The notes under the pieces are model-generated. The model did not search any database. It saw only the letters and a program-made list of their open reading frames with translations, and was not told the origin of the DNA. 43,974 nt of DNA from Novosphingobium organovorum (lineage in GTDB: Bacteria; Pseudomonadota; Alphaproteobacteria; Sphingomonadales; Sphingomonadaceae), in NCBI RefSeq assembly GCF_022832435.1, contig NZ_JALHLF010000027.1:1-43974 (forward strand), written 5' to 3'. Below, piece after piece: positions 25,956 to 34,600 of the stretch. The position numbers and the translations under genes were made by a program. How positions within the stretch are numbered: the stretch's first letter is position 1; the number at the start of each line of letters is the position of its first letter.

Positions 25956-26888
25956 TTAGAGCACGCTCGCCAGCAGTTCGCGGGCCTTTTCACAGTCGCG
26001 CCCGATCTGCACCATCATCTCCTCGATCGAGGCGAACTTGGCCTCGGGGCGCAGGAAGTGGTGGAAGGCGACCTCGATCTGGAGCCCGTACATATCTTCC
26101 GAGACGTCGAAGAAATGCGGCTCGAGCAGCTCCTTGGGCGGCTGGATGGTGGGCCGGATGCCCAGGTTCGCCGCGCCGGCAAAGCGCCGTCCGTCGGGGA
26201 AATGGCCGATCACCGCGTAGATGCCGTAGTGCGGGCGCAAGTAGTGCGCCATGTCCAGGTTGGCAGTGGGAAAGCCCATCGTGCGGCCGAACTTGTTGCC
26301 GTGCTGGACGATCCCGCGCACCGCGAAGGGGCGGGTGAGCAGGCGCGCGGCGCCCTCGCAATCGCCCGCGATCAGCGCCTCGCGCACGCGGCTGGAGGAA
26401 ATCGTGCCGAACTGGTCGTGCACCGGGGCGACGGTGCGGTTGGTCATGCCGAAGCGCGCGCCGACCTCGCCGAGCACCTGCGGGTTGCCGCCGCGGCCCT
26501 TGCCGAACGTGAAATCCTCGCCGGTGACCACGCCCGCCACGCCGAGCTGGCGCACCAGCACCTGCTCGATCCAGACCTCGGCGGTCATGCTGGCCATCAG
26601 CCGGTCGAAGTGGAGCACCAGCATCGCATCGGCCCCGGCCGCGCCGAACAGCTCCTGGCGCTGGTCGAGCGTGGTCAGCCGGAAGGGCGCCGCGTCGGGC
26701 TTGAACAGGCGCACCGGATGCGGATCGAAGGTGGCGACGATGACCGGGCGGCCTTCGCTGCGCGCCCAGCGGATCGCTTCGCCGACCACCGCCTGGTGGC
26801 CCTGGTGAAAACCATCGAAGTTGCCCAGCGCGACAATCGCGCCCTGGAGCGAATCGGGAACGGGGAGGCGGTTGTCGAGGCGTATCAT
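25956..26888 (-). CDS. ribF: Bifunctional riboflavin kinase / FAD synthetase
   Basis: A 310-residue enzyme that makes FMN and then FAD. The N-terminal nucleotidyltransferase domain has GNFDGFHQGHQAVV and the later TFGKGRGGNPQVL region. SSSRVREALIAGD precedes the riboflavin kinase domain, which shows GRTMGFPTANLDM and a conserved glutamate in LEPHFFDVSEDMYG. It lies between folA (9 bases) and ileS (74 bases). In many proteobacteria ribF-ileS-lspA are adjacent. Assignment firm. Confidence 0.96.
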   Translation of the reverse strand: MIRLDNRLPVPDSLQGAIVALGNFDGFHQGHQAVVGEAIRWARSEGRPVIVATFDPHPVRLFKPDAAPFRLTTLDQRQELFGAAGADAMLVLHFDRLMASMTAEVWIEQVLVRQLGVAGVVTGEDFTFGKGRGGNPQVLGEVGARFGMTNRTVAPVHDQFGTISSSRVREALIAGDCEGAARLLTRPFAVRGIVQHGNKFGRTMGFPTANLDMAHYLRPHYGIYAVIGHFPDGRRFAGAANLGIRPTIQPPKELLEPHFFDVSEDMYGLQIEVAFHHFLRPEAKFASIEEMMVQIGRDCEKARELLASVL

Positions 26889-26897
26889 GTCGGGCGG

Positions 26898-27383
26898 CTA
26901 TAGGGCTCGCTGAAGGGTCACGAAAGCGTGCGGAGGAAATTCGCCCTCTTGCGGATGTTCCTCGCGCGCGGTTTCGCGCCAGGTGGCATCCACGATCGGG
27001 AAGCTTGTGTCGCCCGCGTACTCGCGGTGAATCTCGGTCAGTTCGAGCCGATCGGCGAGGCTGAGGAACTGGGCGTAGACCTGCGCGCCGCCGATCACCG
27101 CGACCTCGCCCGGACCGGCCGCGGCCAGCGCCGCTTCGCACGAATGCACCACTTCGGCGCCATTCGCCTGCCAGGCAGCGTCGCGCGTGAGCACGATGTG
27201 GCGACGGCCGGGCAGCGGCGCGGGAAAGCTCTCGAAGGTCTTGCGGCCCATGATCATCGGCTTGCCCATGGTCATCGCCTTGAAGCGCCTCAGGTCGGCG
27301 GGCAGGCGCCAGGGCAGCTGCTCGTCCTTGCCGATGACGCCGTTCGCGGCGCGCGCGGCGATGAGGAAGATGTGCTGGTCCAT
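26898..27383 (-). CDS. folA: Dihydrofolate reductase
   Basis: A 161-residue enzyme that reduces dihydrofolate to tetrahydrofolate with NADPH. Family markers are ANGVIGKDEQLPWRLPADL (containing the catalytic acid of the LP-W-LPxD motif), MIMGRKTFES, and VAVIGGAQVYAQFL. Length is typical of a chromosomal DHFR. No thyA is adjacent. A direct repeat TGCCCTGTTAGC lies twice at 27396-27420 in the 51-base gap before the gene; its meaning is unclear. Confidence 0.95.
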   Translation of the reverse strand: MDQHIFLIAARAANGVIGKDEQLPWRLPADLRRFKAMTMGKPMIMGRKTFESFPAPLPGRRHIVLTRDAAWQANGAEVVHSCEAALAAAGPGEVAVIGGAQVYAQFLSLADRLELTEIHREYAGDTSFPIVDATWRETAREEHPQEGEFPPHAFVTLQRAL

Positions 27384-27434
27384 GTCCGGTTCGCTTGCCC
27401 TGTTAGCCTGCCCTGTTAGCTTGCCGCGCCGCGC

Positions 27435-28496
27435 TCAGTCGTCGAACGCGAGGCGGGTGACGTGGCCCATCTTGCGGCCCGCACGCGCCTCGCCCTTGCC
27501 GTAGAGGTGCAGCCGGTTGGCCGGGTCTTTGAGAATCTCGGCCCAGTCGTTGGCGTCCTCGCCGATGAGGTTGCGCATTTCGACCGCGTCGGCGGCGAGC
27601 GCGGGGCTGCCCAGCGGCAGGCCGCAGATCGCGCGAATGTGGTTTTCGAACTGGCAGGTGACCGCGCCCTCGATCGTCCAGTGGCCCGAGTTGTGGACGC
27701 GCGGCGCCATCTCGTTGAACACCGGGCCAGCCTCGGTGGCGAAGAATTCGAGGGTGAGGACACCCACGTAGTCGAGCGCTTCGGCGACCTTGGCCGCCAG
27801 CGCGCGCGCGGCGGGAACCTGCGCTTCGATCGCGGCGGGTGCGGGCGCGGCGCTGATGTCGAGGATGCCGTTCTTGTGGCGGTTGTGGGGCGAATCGTAA
27901 TAGACGATCGCGCCGTCCGCGCCGCGGCACGCGATGACCGAGAATTCGGCGGAGAAGTGGACGAAGCCTTCGTAGATCAGCGGCTGGTCGGGCAGGTCGA
28001 GGTCGTCCGCGTCCGCGGGCGTCATGATCCGCCACTGGCCCTTGCCGTCATAGCCGTCGCGCCGGGTCTTGAGGATACCCGGCGTGCCGATGGTGGCGAT
28101 CGCGCGGCGCAGGTCCTCGCGCGAATCGACCGGCGCGAAGGGGGCGGGCGTACCGCCAAGGCCCGTCACGAAGGTCTTTTCGGTAAGGCGGTCCTGTGCC
28201 GTTTCGAGCGCGCGCGGGTGCGGCAGCACCGGCACCGCGCCAAGCGCGGTGAGAGGGGCGACGGGCACGTTCTCGAACTCGTAGGTCACGACCGCGCAGT
28301 TCGCGGCGAAGGCGGACAGCCCGGCGGCGTAATCGTATTCGGCGCGGGTTGCCGCCGCGCTCACCTCGGCGGCTACCGAATCGGCTTCGGGGGCGTAGAT
28401 GTGGCAGCGATAGCCCAGCCGGGCCGCGGCCATAGCCAGCATCCGGCCGAGCTGGCCGCCTCCAAGAATGCCGATGGTTTCGCCGGGGGGGATCAT
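27435..28496 (-). CDS. purK: N5-carboxyaminoimidazole ribonucleotide synthase
   Basis: A 353-residue ATP-grasp enzyme. It carboxylates AIR with bicarbonate and ATP in purine biosynthesis, feeding its neighbour PurE. It opens with IGILGGGQLGRMLAMAA, and has YDGKGQWRI and the C-terminal metal-binding FNEMAPRVHNSGHWTIEGA (given in part). All key parts are intact. It follows purE by 32 bases in the usual purE-purK order. Confidence 0.97.
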   Translation of the reverse strand: MIPPGETIGILGGGQLGRMLAMAAARLGYRCHIYAPEADSVAAEVSAAATRAEYDYAAGLSAFAANCAVVTYEFENVPVAPLTALGAVPVLPHPRALETAQDRLTEKTFVTGLGGTPAPFAPVDSREDLRRAIATIGTPGILKTRRDGYDGKGQWRIMTPADADDLDLPDQPLIYEGFVHFSAEFSVIACRGADGAIVYYDSPHNRHKNGILDISAAPAPAAIEAQVPAARALAAKVAEALDYVGVLTLEFFATEAGPVFNEMAPRVHNSGHWTIEGAVTCQFENHIRAICGLPLGSPALAADAVEMRNLIGEDANDWAEILKDPANRLHLYGKGEARAGRKMGHVTRLAFDD

Positions 28497-28528
28497 GTCG
28501 CTGCCGTTTTCTTGCTGGAAGGGGGGGA

Positions 28529-29023
28529 TCAGGTGGCCGGAACGGGCCGTTCGGCGACCGCTTCGGTCTGCGCGGCGCGCAGCGCCTTGAGCCGGTCGGC
28601 CAGCGCCGGGTCGGTGATGGCGAGGATCGCGGCGGCCATCAGCCCCGCGTTGGCCGCGCCCGCCTCGCCGATCGCCAGCGTGCCCACCGGAATGCCGGCA
28701 GGCATCTGCACGATTGAGAGCAGGCTGTCCTGCCCCGACAGCGCGCGGCTCTGCACCGGCACGCCCAGCACCGGCAGATGGGTCATCGCGGCGACCATGC
28801 CGGGCAGGTGGGCGGCACCGCCCGCGCCCGCGATCACCACCTTGAAGCCCTCGTCCTCGGCGCCCTTGGCAAAGGCGACGAGGCGGTCGGGCGTGCGGTG
28901 GGCCGAGACGATGCGCGCGTCGTAGGCGACCTCGAGCTTGTCGAGCATCTCGGCGGCGCGCTGCATGGTCGGCCAGTCGGACTGGCTGCCCATGATGATC
29001 GCGACGCGGGGCGTGCCGGTCAT
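28529..29023 (-). CDS. purE: N5-carboxyaminoimidazole ribonucleotide mutase
   Basis: A 164-residue class I PurE that moves the carboxyl group made by PurK to the imidazole carbon. The active-site loops are [10 protein letters not shown] and SAHRTPDR, and the [12 protein letters not shown] region is conserved. Its start is one base after the gpmA stop, so the two genes are translationally coupled. Confidence 0.97.
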   Translation of the reverse strand: MTGTPRVAIIMGSQSDWPTMQRAAEMLDKLEVAYDARIVSAHRTPDRLVAFAKGAEDEGFKVVIAGAGGAAHLPGMVAAMTHLPVLGVPVQSRALSGQDSLLSIVQMPAGIPVGTLAIGEAGAANAGLMAAAILAITDPALADRLKALRAAQTEAVAERPVPAT

Positions 29024-29024
29024 C

Positions 29025-29717
29025 TCAGCGCTCCGAGAGGTAGTAGCGGTCGACCACCGCGAGATCGGCGTCGAGGTCGTAGACGATCGGCTGGCCGGTC
29101 GGGATCTCGAGCCCGGTGATCTCCTCGTCCGAGATCTGCGAGAGGTGCTTGACCAGCGCGCGCAGCGAATTGCCGTGCGCCGAGACGATCACGCACGAGT
29201 CCGAAGCTGCCTTGAGGTGCGGAACGATCGAGCTTTCGTAATAGGGCAGGACGCGCGCGATGGTGTCCTTGAGGCTTTCGGTCTGCGGCACCGCAATCCC
29301 TGCATAACGCGGGTCGGTGGACAGATCGAATTCGCTGCCGGTTTCGAGCACCGGCGGCGGGGTGTCGAAGCTGCGGCGCCAGATCTTGACCTGCTCGTCG
29401 CCGTGGCGGGCGGCGGTCTCCGCCTTGTCGAGCCCGGTCAGCCCGCCGTAGTGGCGTTCGTTGAGGCGCCAGTCCTTGGTTTCGGGAATCCACAGGATAC
29501 CGGCTTCCTCGAGCGCGAAGTGCAGCGTCTTGATCGCGCGGGTCTGCAGCGAGGTGAACGCGACCGTCGGGAAGATTCCCTTGTCCTTAAGCAGCTTGCC
29601 AGCGGCACGGGCCTCGGCTTCGCCCTTTTCGGTGAGGTCCACATCCCACCAGCCGGTGAAGCGGTTTTCGAGGTTCCACTGGCTCTGGCCGTGGCGAACG
29701 AGGATCAGACGGGGCAA
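29025..29717 (-). CDS. gpmA: 2,3-bisphosphoglycerate-dependent phosphoglycerate mutase
   Basis: A 230-residue histidine phosphatase superfamily enzyme interconverting 3- and 2-phosphoglycerate. The phospho-histidine H9 is in [10 protein letters not shown], and [31 protein letters not shown] and [10 protein letters not shown] are all present. The start is TTG 29717 with AGGAT about 8 bases before it; the sequence after it is the canonical PRLILVRHG. It heads the eight-gene array that ends at 22135. Confidence 0.95.
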   Translation of the reverse strand: MPRLILVRHGQSQWNLENRFTGWWDVDLTEKGEAEARAAGKLLKDKGIFPTVAFTSLQTRAIKTLHFALEEAGILWIPETKDWRLNERHYGGLTGLDKAETAARHGDEQVKIWRRSFDTPPPVLETGSEFDLSTDPRYAGIAVPQTESLKDTIARVLPYYESSIVPHLKAASDSCVIVSAHGNSLRALVKHLSQISDEEITGLEIPTGQPIVYDLDADLAVVDRYYLSER

Positions 29718-29799
29718 GGCAGGTATCCTTTGCTGGTAGCCGCTGCGCGGGGCAGCACCTCATGTATAGCCTGACGGTGCAGGTTCCGGAGGGGAGCCC

Positions 29800-30042
29800 C
29801 TAGCTTTCCGGCGACGATTTGGAAAGCCTGTCCGGTTCGGGGCGGGCCGATACGGGTGGCACGATGTGCGATTCGCGCCCTGATTCGCCCGAGGCTTGCG
29901 GTGATTCGGCCGCATCGAACGCGCGCGCCTGGGCTTTGCGGCGGCGCAGGTTCTCGCGCAGCTTGGCCGCGAGACGTTCCTCGCGCGTCAGGTTTTTTTG
30001 GCCCGTTTCCTTGGCAGGGCGGGCGTTTTCGGGTCCTTCCAT
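29800..30042 (-). CDS. Small basic hypothetical protein
   Basis: An 80-residue protein if ATG 30042 is used. Its core LTREERLAAKLRENLRRRKA is a strongly basic predicted helix of a type seen next to tRNA genes in other alphaproteobacteria, from memory. The tail is low-complexity. A longer start at 30111 adds a basic leader but has no ribosome binding site, and frames reaching past 30111 run antisense through the tRNA. Neither start has a good Shine-Dalgarno. No function can be assigned. Confidence 0.5.
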   Translation of the reverse strand: MEGPENARPAKETGQKNLTREERLAAKLRENLRRRKAQARAFDAAESPQASGESGRESHIVPPVSARPEPDRLSKSSPES

Positions 30043-30182
30043 GGCCCCCGAGATGGCGCGCGCGACAACAAAGCGCAAGCGGCGCTTGACAATTCGCTTC
30101 GCCCCGACCATTAGCGCGCCCCTGTCCTGGGTAGATGGCACGCCATCGCCGGGACGGTGCCTGATAGGCGCCCTTGAACGGC

Positions 30183-30257
30183 GCTGCTGTAGCTCAGTGG
30201 TAGAGCGCACCCTTGGTAAGGGTGAGGTCGGGAGTTCAATCCTCCCCAGCAGCACCA
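30183..30257 (+). tRNA. tRNA-Thr (GGU anticodon)
   Basis: A 75-base cloverleaf including an encoded CCA. Acceptor stem GCTGCTG/CAGCAGC, D-arm with GCTCAGTGGTAGAGC, anticodon loop CTTGGTA with GGT, and T-arm with GTTCAAT. Discriminator base is A. Confidence 0.95.
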
Positions 30258-30330
30258 TTCCTCCCCAAAAATTAGAGATGGTAGCCCCCCCACCCCCGGC
30301 GCGATCGGCCTTGCTGTTTTCCTGCGCGTA

Positions 30331-31428
30331 TCAGGCGAAGCGGCTGAGCAGGCGCACGAGCGTTGACTGGCGGGTGGTGTCGGTCTTGTGGAACAGCGCG
30401 CGCAGTTGCGAGCGGACGGTTTCCTTGGTCACCCGGCGAGCCTGGGCGATCTGTTCGAGCGACTGGTCGCAGAGCAGATTGAGGGCGAGATCGGTTTCTC
30501 CCGGACTGAGCCGGAAGATCTGGCGCAGGTCCTGCACACGCCGCCCCTCCGGGCGGCGAACCGCCGGATCGTCGATCAGCAGGAGGGCGTGGCGCGCCGG
30601 GCCGCTCGCCGCAGGGTGGAGCGCGAGGTGCAGTGGCCCGCTGCCTGAGGGGCGCGGGCAGGCGAACGCGGTGCGCGCCTCACCCTGGCGGCTGGTCACC
30701 GCGTGGACCCCCGCCTTGAGGCTGCGCGCCAGCGGGGGCGAATCGCACACCAGATGTCCGCCCGCGAGCGCCAGCCCGTCGCGCTGCTCCAGCAGGTCGC
30801 GCGCGGCGTCGGTCAGCGCGAGGACCTTGAGCGTGGTGTCGAGCGCGAGGATGGCGCGGCCGCTCGCCTCGGCCAGATCCTTGAGGTGGAGCCCGGCCGC
30901 GCGTTCGGCCATGAGCAGGCCGCGCAGGCGAAGGACGCGCGCGACATGCGGGGCGATCGCGTCAAGGCGCTGCGTGTCGCGCGGTTCGAAGGGTTTGTCG
31001 CGCGCGGCGCGGTGGGCTGCGATCACGCTGCCGTGCGCGGGGGGCGGGGCCAGTATTCCCATCGCGCGCCCGGTATCGTCCCCGATCGGGCGGAACAGTT
31101 CGTTGTACATCGTCGAGCGCTGGAATTCCTCGGGCGGGACGAGCGCGTCGAGCGCCTGAGCCCCGCCTTGGCCGCGGGCGTGCAGCGCGGCGAAGGCGGG
31201 GCGCCAGGGGTCTATCGAGGCGAACTGATCGAGATAGCGCTGGAAGGCTGCAGGGTCGAAATAGCTGGCCATGGCCGGCGCGGCGCCGGCACCCGCGGCC
31301 GGCAGGACGATGGCCGAGCGCGCGTCGCAGGCCCGCGCGATGACCGAGGGCAGCGCGTGGAAGGCGGCGTCATCGTCACACGCGGCGTAAAGATCATCCA
31401 AATGCCGGTTGAATTCGCGGTCGGGCAC
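30331..31428 (-). CDS. LuxR family transcriptional regulator
   Basis: A 365-residue regulator. GTG 31428 is chosen; AGGA lies about 11 bases upstream. The N-terminal 300 residues are alanine- and arginine-rich with a probable PAS/GAF-like sensor fold, but no standard autoinducer-binding domain was recognised. The last 65 residues are a LuxR helix-turn-helix: LSPGETDLALNLLCDQSLEQIA, then VTKETVRSQLRALFHKT and STLVRLL. It lacks a receiver domain. It is divergent from the RTX-like gene across 237 bases that hold a perfect palindrome, which suggests it controls that gene and itself. This link is inference. Confidence 0.85.
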   Translation of the reverse strand: MPDREFNRHLDDLYAACDDDAAFHALPSVIARACDARSAIVLPAAGAGAAPAMASYFDPAAFQRYLDQFASIDPWRPAFAALHARGQGGAQALDALVPPEEFQRSTMYNELFRPIGDDTGRAMGILAPPPAHGSVIAAHRAARDKPFEPRDTQRLDAIAPHVARVLRLRGLLMAERAAGLHLKDLAEASGRAILALDTTLKVLALTDAARDLLEQRDGLALAGGHLVCDSPPLARSLKAGVHAVTSRQGEARTAFACPRPSGSGPLHLALHPAASGPARHALLLIDDPAVRRPEGRRVQDLRQIFRLSPGETDLALNLLCDQSLEQIAQARRVTKETVRSQLRALFHKTDTTRQSTLVRLLSRFA

Positions 31429-31462
31429 AAGACGAGGTTCCTGTCGCGTGGCGTGTCTTTCG

Positions 31463-31482
31463 TATAATACTTCAGAAGTATT
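31463..31482 (+). promoter_or_regulatory. Perfect palindrome overlapping a TATAAT box between luxR-type and RTX-like genes
   Basis: TATAAT at 31463-31468 overlaps the 17-bp perfect palindrome AATACTTC-A-GAAGTATT (31466-31482). The palindrome is a plausible operator and the hexamer a plausible plus-strand -10, although no good -35 was found. It lies 38 bases from the regulator start and about 180 bases before the RTX-like start. Confidence 0.5.
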
Positions 31483-31665
31483 GTTCGAAACGAAAGTTGA
31501 TCCGCTTTTCAGCCGAAATGAACATTGTTTCTCCCCCGTTCGGAGGATGCGGGGACTTTGCCGATACCCCTATGGTCGCCTCGCCTGGATGGTGGGGGGT
31601 CTCATGTTGCAACCCTTGTTGGCGGGCGCGGTCTTCCGGGCGGGCCGCGCAGGGAGACTGGTGCG

Positions 31666-34600
31666 ATGGCAGACTTTGTTGGCACGAACGGCGATGACGC
31701 GTTCGCGGGCACGAGCGATGACGACACGTTCACCTTCACGAGCGCGACCGCGGGCTCGGACTATGTCAGCGGCGATGCCGGTAACGACGCGCTCGTCGTC
31801 GATTACGGCGCTTCGACCGGGTACGGTTATGGCTATCTCTATACCGACGGAGCGGGCGGGTGGAGCGGCTCGCTTTCCGATGGGGAGAACGGCTGGCTCA
31901 GCTTCTATTCGATCGAGCAGCTGACCTACACGATGAGCGACGGCGATGGCTATTTCTACTTCAACGCCTGGCCGCTGAGTGTTTCGGGCCAGTCGCTGAC
32001 GCTTGATGGAGGGGCGGGCATCGACACGCTGGCCGCGGATTTCAGCGGCCTGTCGGATGTCTCCTTTGTGGTGTCGGGCAGCGGCGTGGCGAGCAATTTC
32101 GGATCGTACGCGAACTGGGAAGCCTACACGATCTGGCTGGGGGGCGGGGCCAACACCGTGGTCACGGGCGCGGGCAACGACACGGTCTATTCGAACGGGG
32201 GGACCGATTCGATCGCGACGGGCGATGGCGATGATTCGATCACGACATATCTGGGCACCCAGACGATCGATGCCGGCTCGGGCTCCGATACATGGCGTTT
32301 GGAGGAAGGCGCCGGCACCGAGGGGCGCGCGCACGTGTTTTCGGCGCTGGGCTCGAGCAGCGGGGCGACCACCGTTGCAGGCATCGAATACGCTCAGGTT
32401 TGGGGCGGCAGCGGCGATGATAGCTACAGCGTCGATGGCACGCTGGACTACGTTTCCATCTACGATCTTGGCGGCGCCGACAGTCTGCTCATCGACCTGT
32501 CCGCATCCGATGCGGCCAACACCTGGAATTATGTCTACAGCTGGGATGAAACTTCGTTCTACGGCGGGCTGGACAAGGTCTGGTACGCCGGTATCGAAGA
32601 TCTCACGATCCTGCTGGGCACCGGCGATGATTACATCTACGTCGATGCCGCGCCGCTGGCGAATGGGGCTTCGCTCAGTCTTGACGGGGGGGCGGGTTCG
32701 GACAGCCTGGCGGTCAATTTCGGGGCGCTCACGAGTGTCTCGTTCGTTGTCGGCGCAGGCGGTGCAATCGCTTCGAACCTGGGGAGTTACACCGGGTTCG
32801 AAGTCTTTGACATAACGCTGGGCGGCGGGACGAACAGCGTCACCACGGCGGATGGCAACGATGTGGTGCGCTCGACCGGTGGGACCGACACCATCGCGAC
32901 GGGGGCGGGTGACGATACGATCGCCACCACGCTGGGCACGCAGACGATCGATGCTGGCTCTGGCACCGACACCTGGAACGCGGATGAGAGCGCGGGTACC
33001 GTGGGGCGTGCGCACGTGTTCTCGGCGCTGGGCTCGAGCAGCGGGGCGACCACGGTTGCGGGCATCGAATACGCCTATGTCACGGGCGGCAGCGGCGATG
33101 ACAGCTACAGCGTCGATGGCACGCTTGGCTACACTTCCATCTACGATGCCGGCGGCACCGACAGCCTTTCTGTCGACCTGTCCGCATCCGACACGGCGAA
33201 CACCTGGAATTATGTCTACAGCGGGGATGACCTGTCGTTCTACGGAAGCGTCGAGACGGTCTGGTACTCCGGCATCGAAGATCTCTCGATCCAGCTTGGC
33301 AGCGGCAACGACTATCTCTTCCTCGATGCCACGCCGCTGGCGAACGGGGCTTCGCTCAGCCTTGACGGCGGGGCGGGTTCGGACAGCCTGACGCTCGATC
33401 TGACGCGGCTTTCCGCAGCGAGCTTCATCGTTGCGGGCGACGGTACGATCTCCTCGGACATCGGCAGCTATGCCGGTTTCGAGCAGTTCAATGTCATGCT
33501 GGGCGATGGCACGTATGCGGTGAGGACGGGCGACGGCGATGATTACATCACCACGCATCTGGGCACGCAGACGATCGATGCTGGCTCTGGCACCGACACC
33601 TGGAACGCGGATGAGAGCGCGGGCACCGTGGGGCGTGCGCACGTGTTCTCGGCGCTGGGCTCGAGCAGCGGGGCAAGCACGGTAGCGGGCATCGAATACG
33701 CTTACGTTACGGGCGGCAGCGGCGATGACAGCTACAGCGTGGATAGCACGCTCGGCTACGCTTCCATCTACGATGTCGGCGGCACCGACAGCCTTTCCAT
33801 CGACCTGTCCGCATCCGACACGGCCAACACCTGGACCTATGTCTACAGCGGGGATGGCCTGTCGTTCTATGGCGGGCTCGCGACGGTCTGGTTCTCCGGC
33901 ATCGAGGACCTTTCGATCCAGCTTGGCAGTGGGAACGACTATTTCTTCGTCGATGCCACGCCCTTGGCGAATGGAGGCGCGCTCAGCCTCGATGGCGGGG
34001 CGGGCGAGGATACGCTGGCGATCAGTTTCGGGGCGCTCCCGGATGTGACGTTCGTTGTCGGTACAGGCGGTGCAATCGCCTCAAACACGGGGAGCTACGC
34101 CGGGTTCGAAGCCTTTGACATAACGCTGGGCGGCGGGACGAACAGCGTCACCACGGCGGATGGCAACGATGTGGTGCGCTCGACCGGCGGGACCGACACC
34201 ATCGCGACGGGGGCGGGTGACGATACGATCACCACTACGCTGGGCACGCAGGCGATCGATGCTGGCTCTGGCACCGACACCTGGAACGCGGATGAGAGCG
34301 CGGGCACCGTGGGGCGTGCGCACGTGTTCTCGGCGCTGGGCTCGAGCAGCGGGGCAAGCACGGTAGCGGGCATCGAATACGCTTACGTTACGGGCGGCAG
34401 CGGCGATGACAGCTACAGCGTGGATAGCACGCTCGGCTACGCTTCCATCTACGATGTCGGCGGCACCGACAGCCTTTCCATCGACCTGTCCGCATCCGAC
34501 ACGGCCAACACCTGGACCTATGTCTACAGCGGGGATGGCCTGTCGTTCTATGGCGGGCTCGCGACGGTCTGGTTCTCCGGCATCGAGGACCTTTCGATCC

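Noticed and set aside
30111..30258. N-terminal extension of the small basic protein, beginning in the tRNA-Thr gene
   Set aside because: The peptide (GRIELPTSPLPRV type) is the well-known false translation of a tRNA complement.
31570..33642. 690-codon open frame on the minus strand
   Set aside because: Antisense to the RTX-like repeats; its internal repeats merely mirror those of the real gene.
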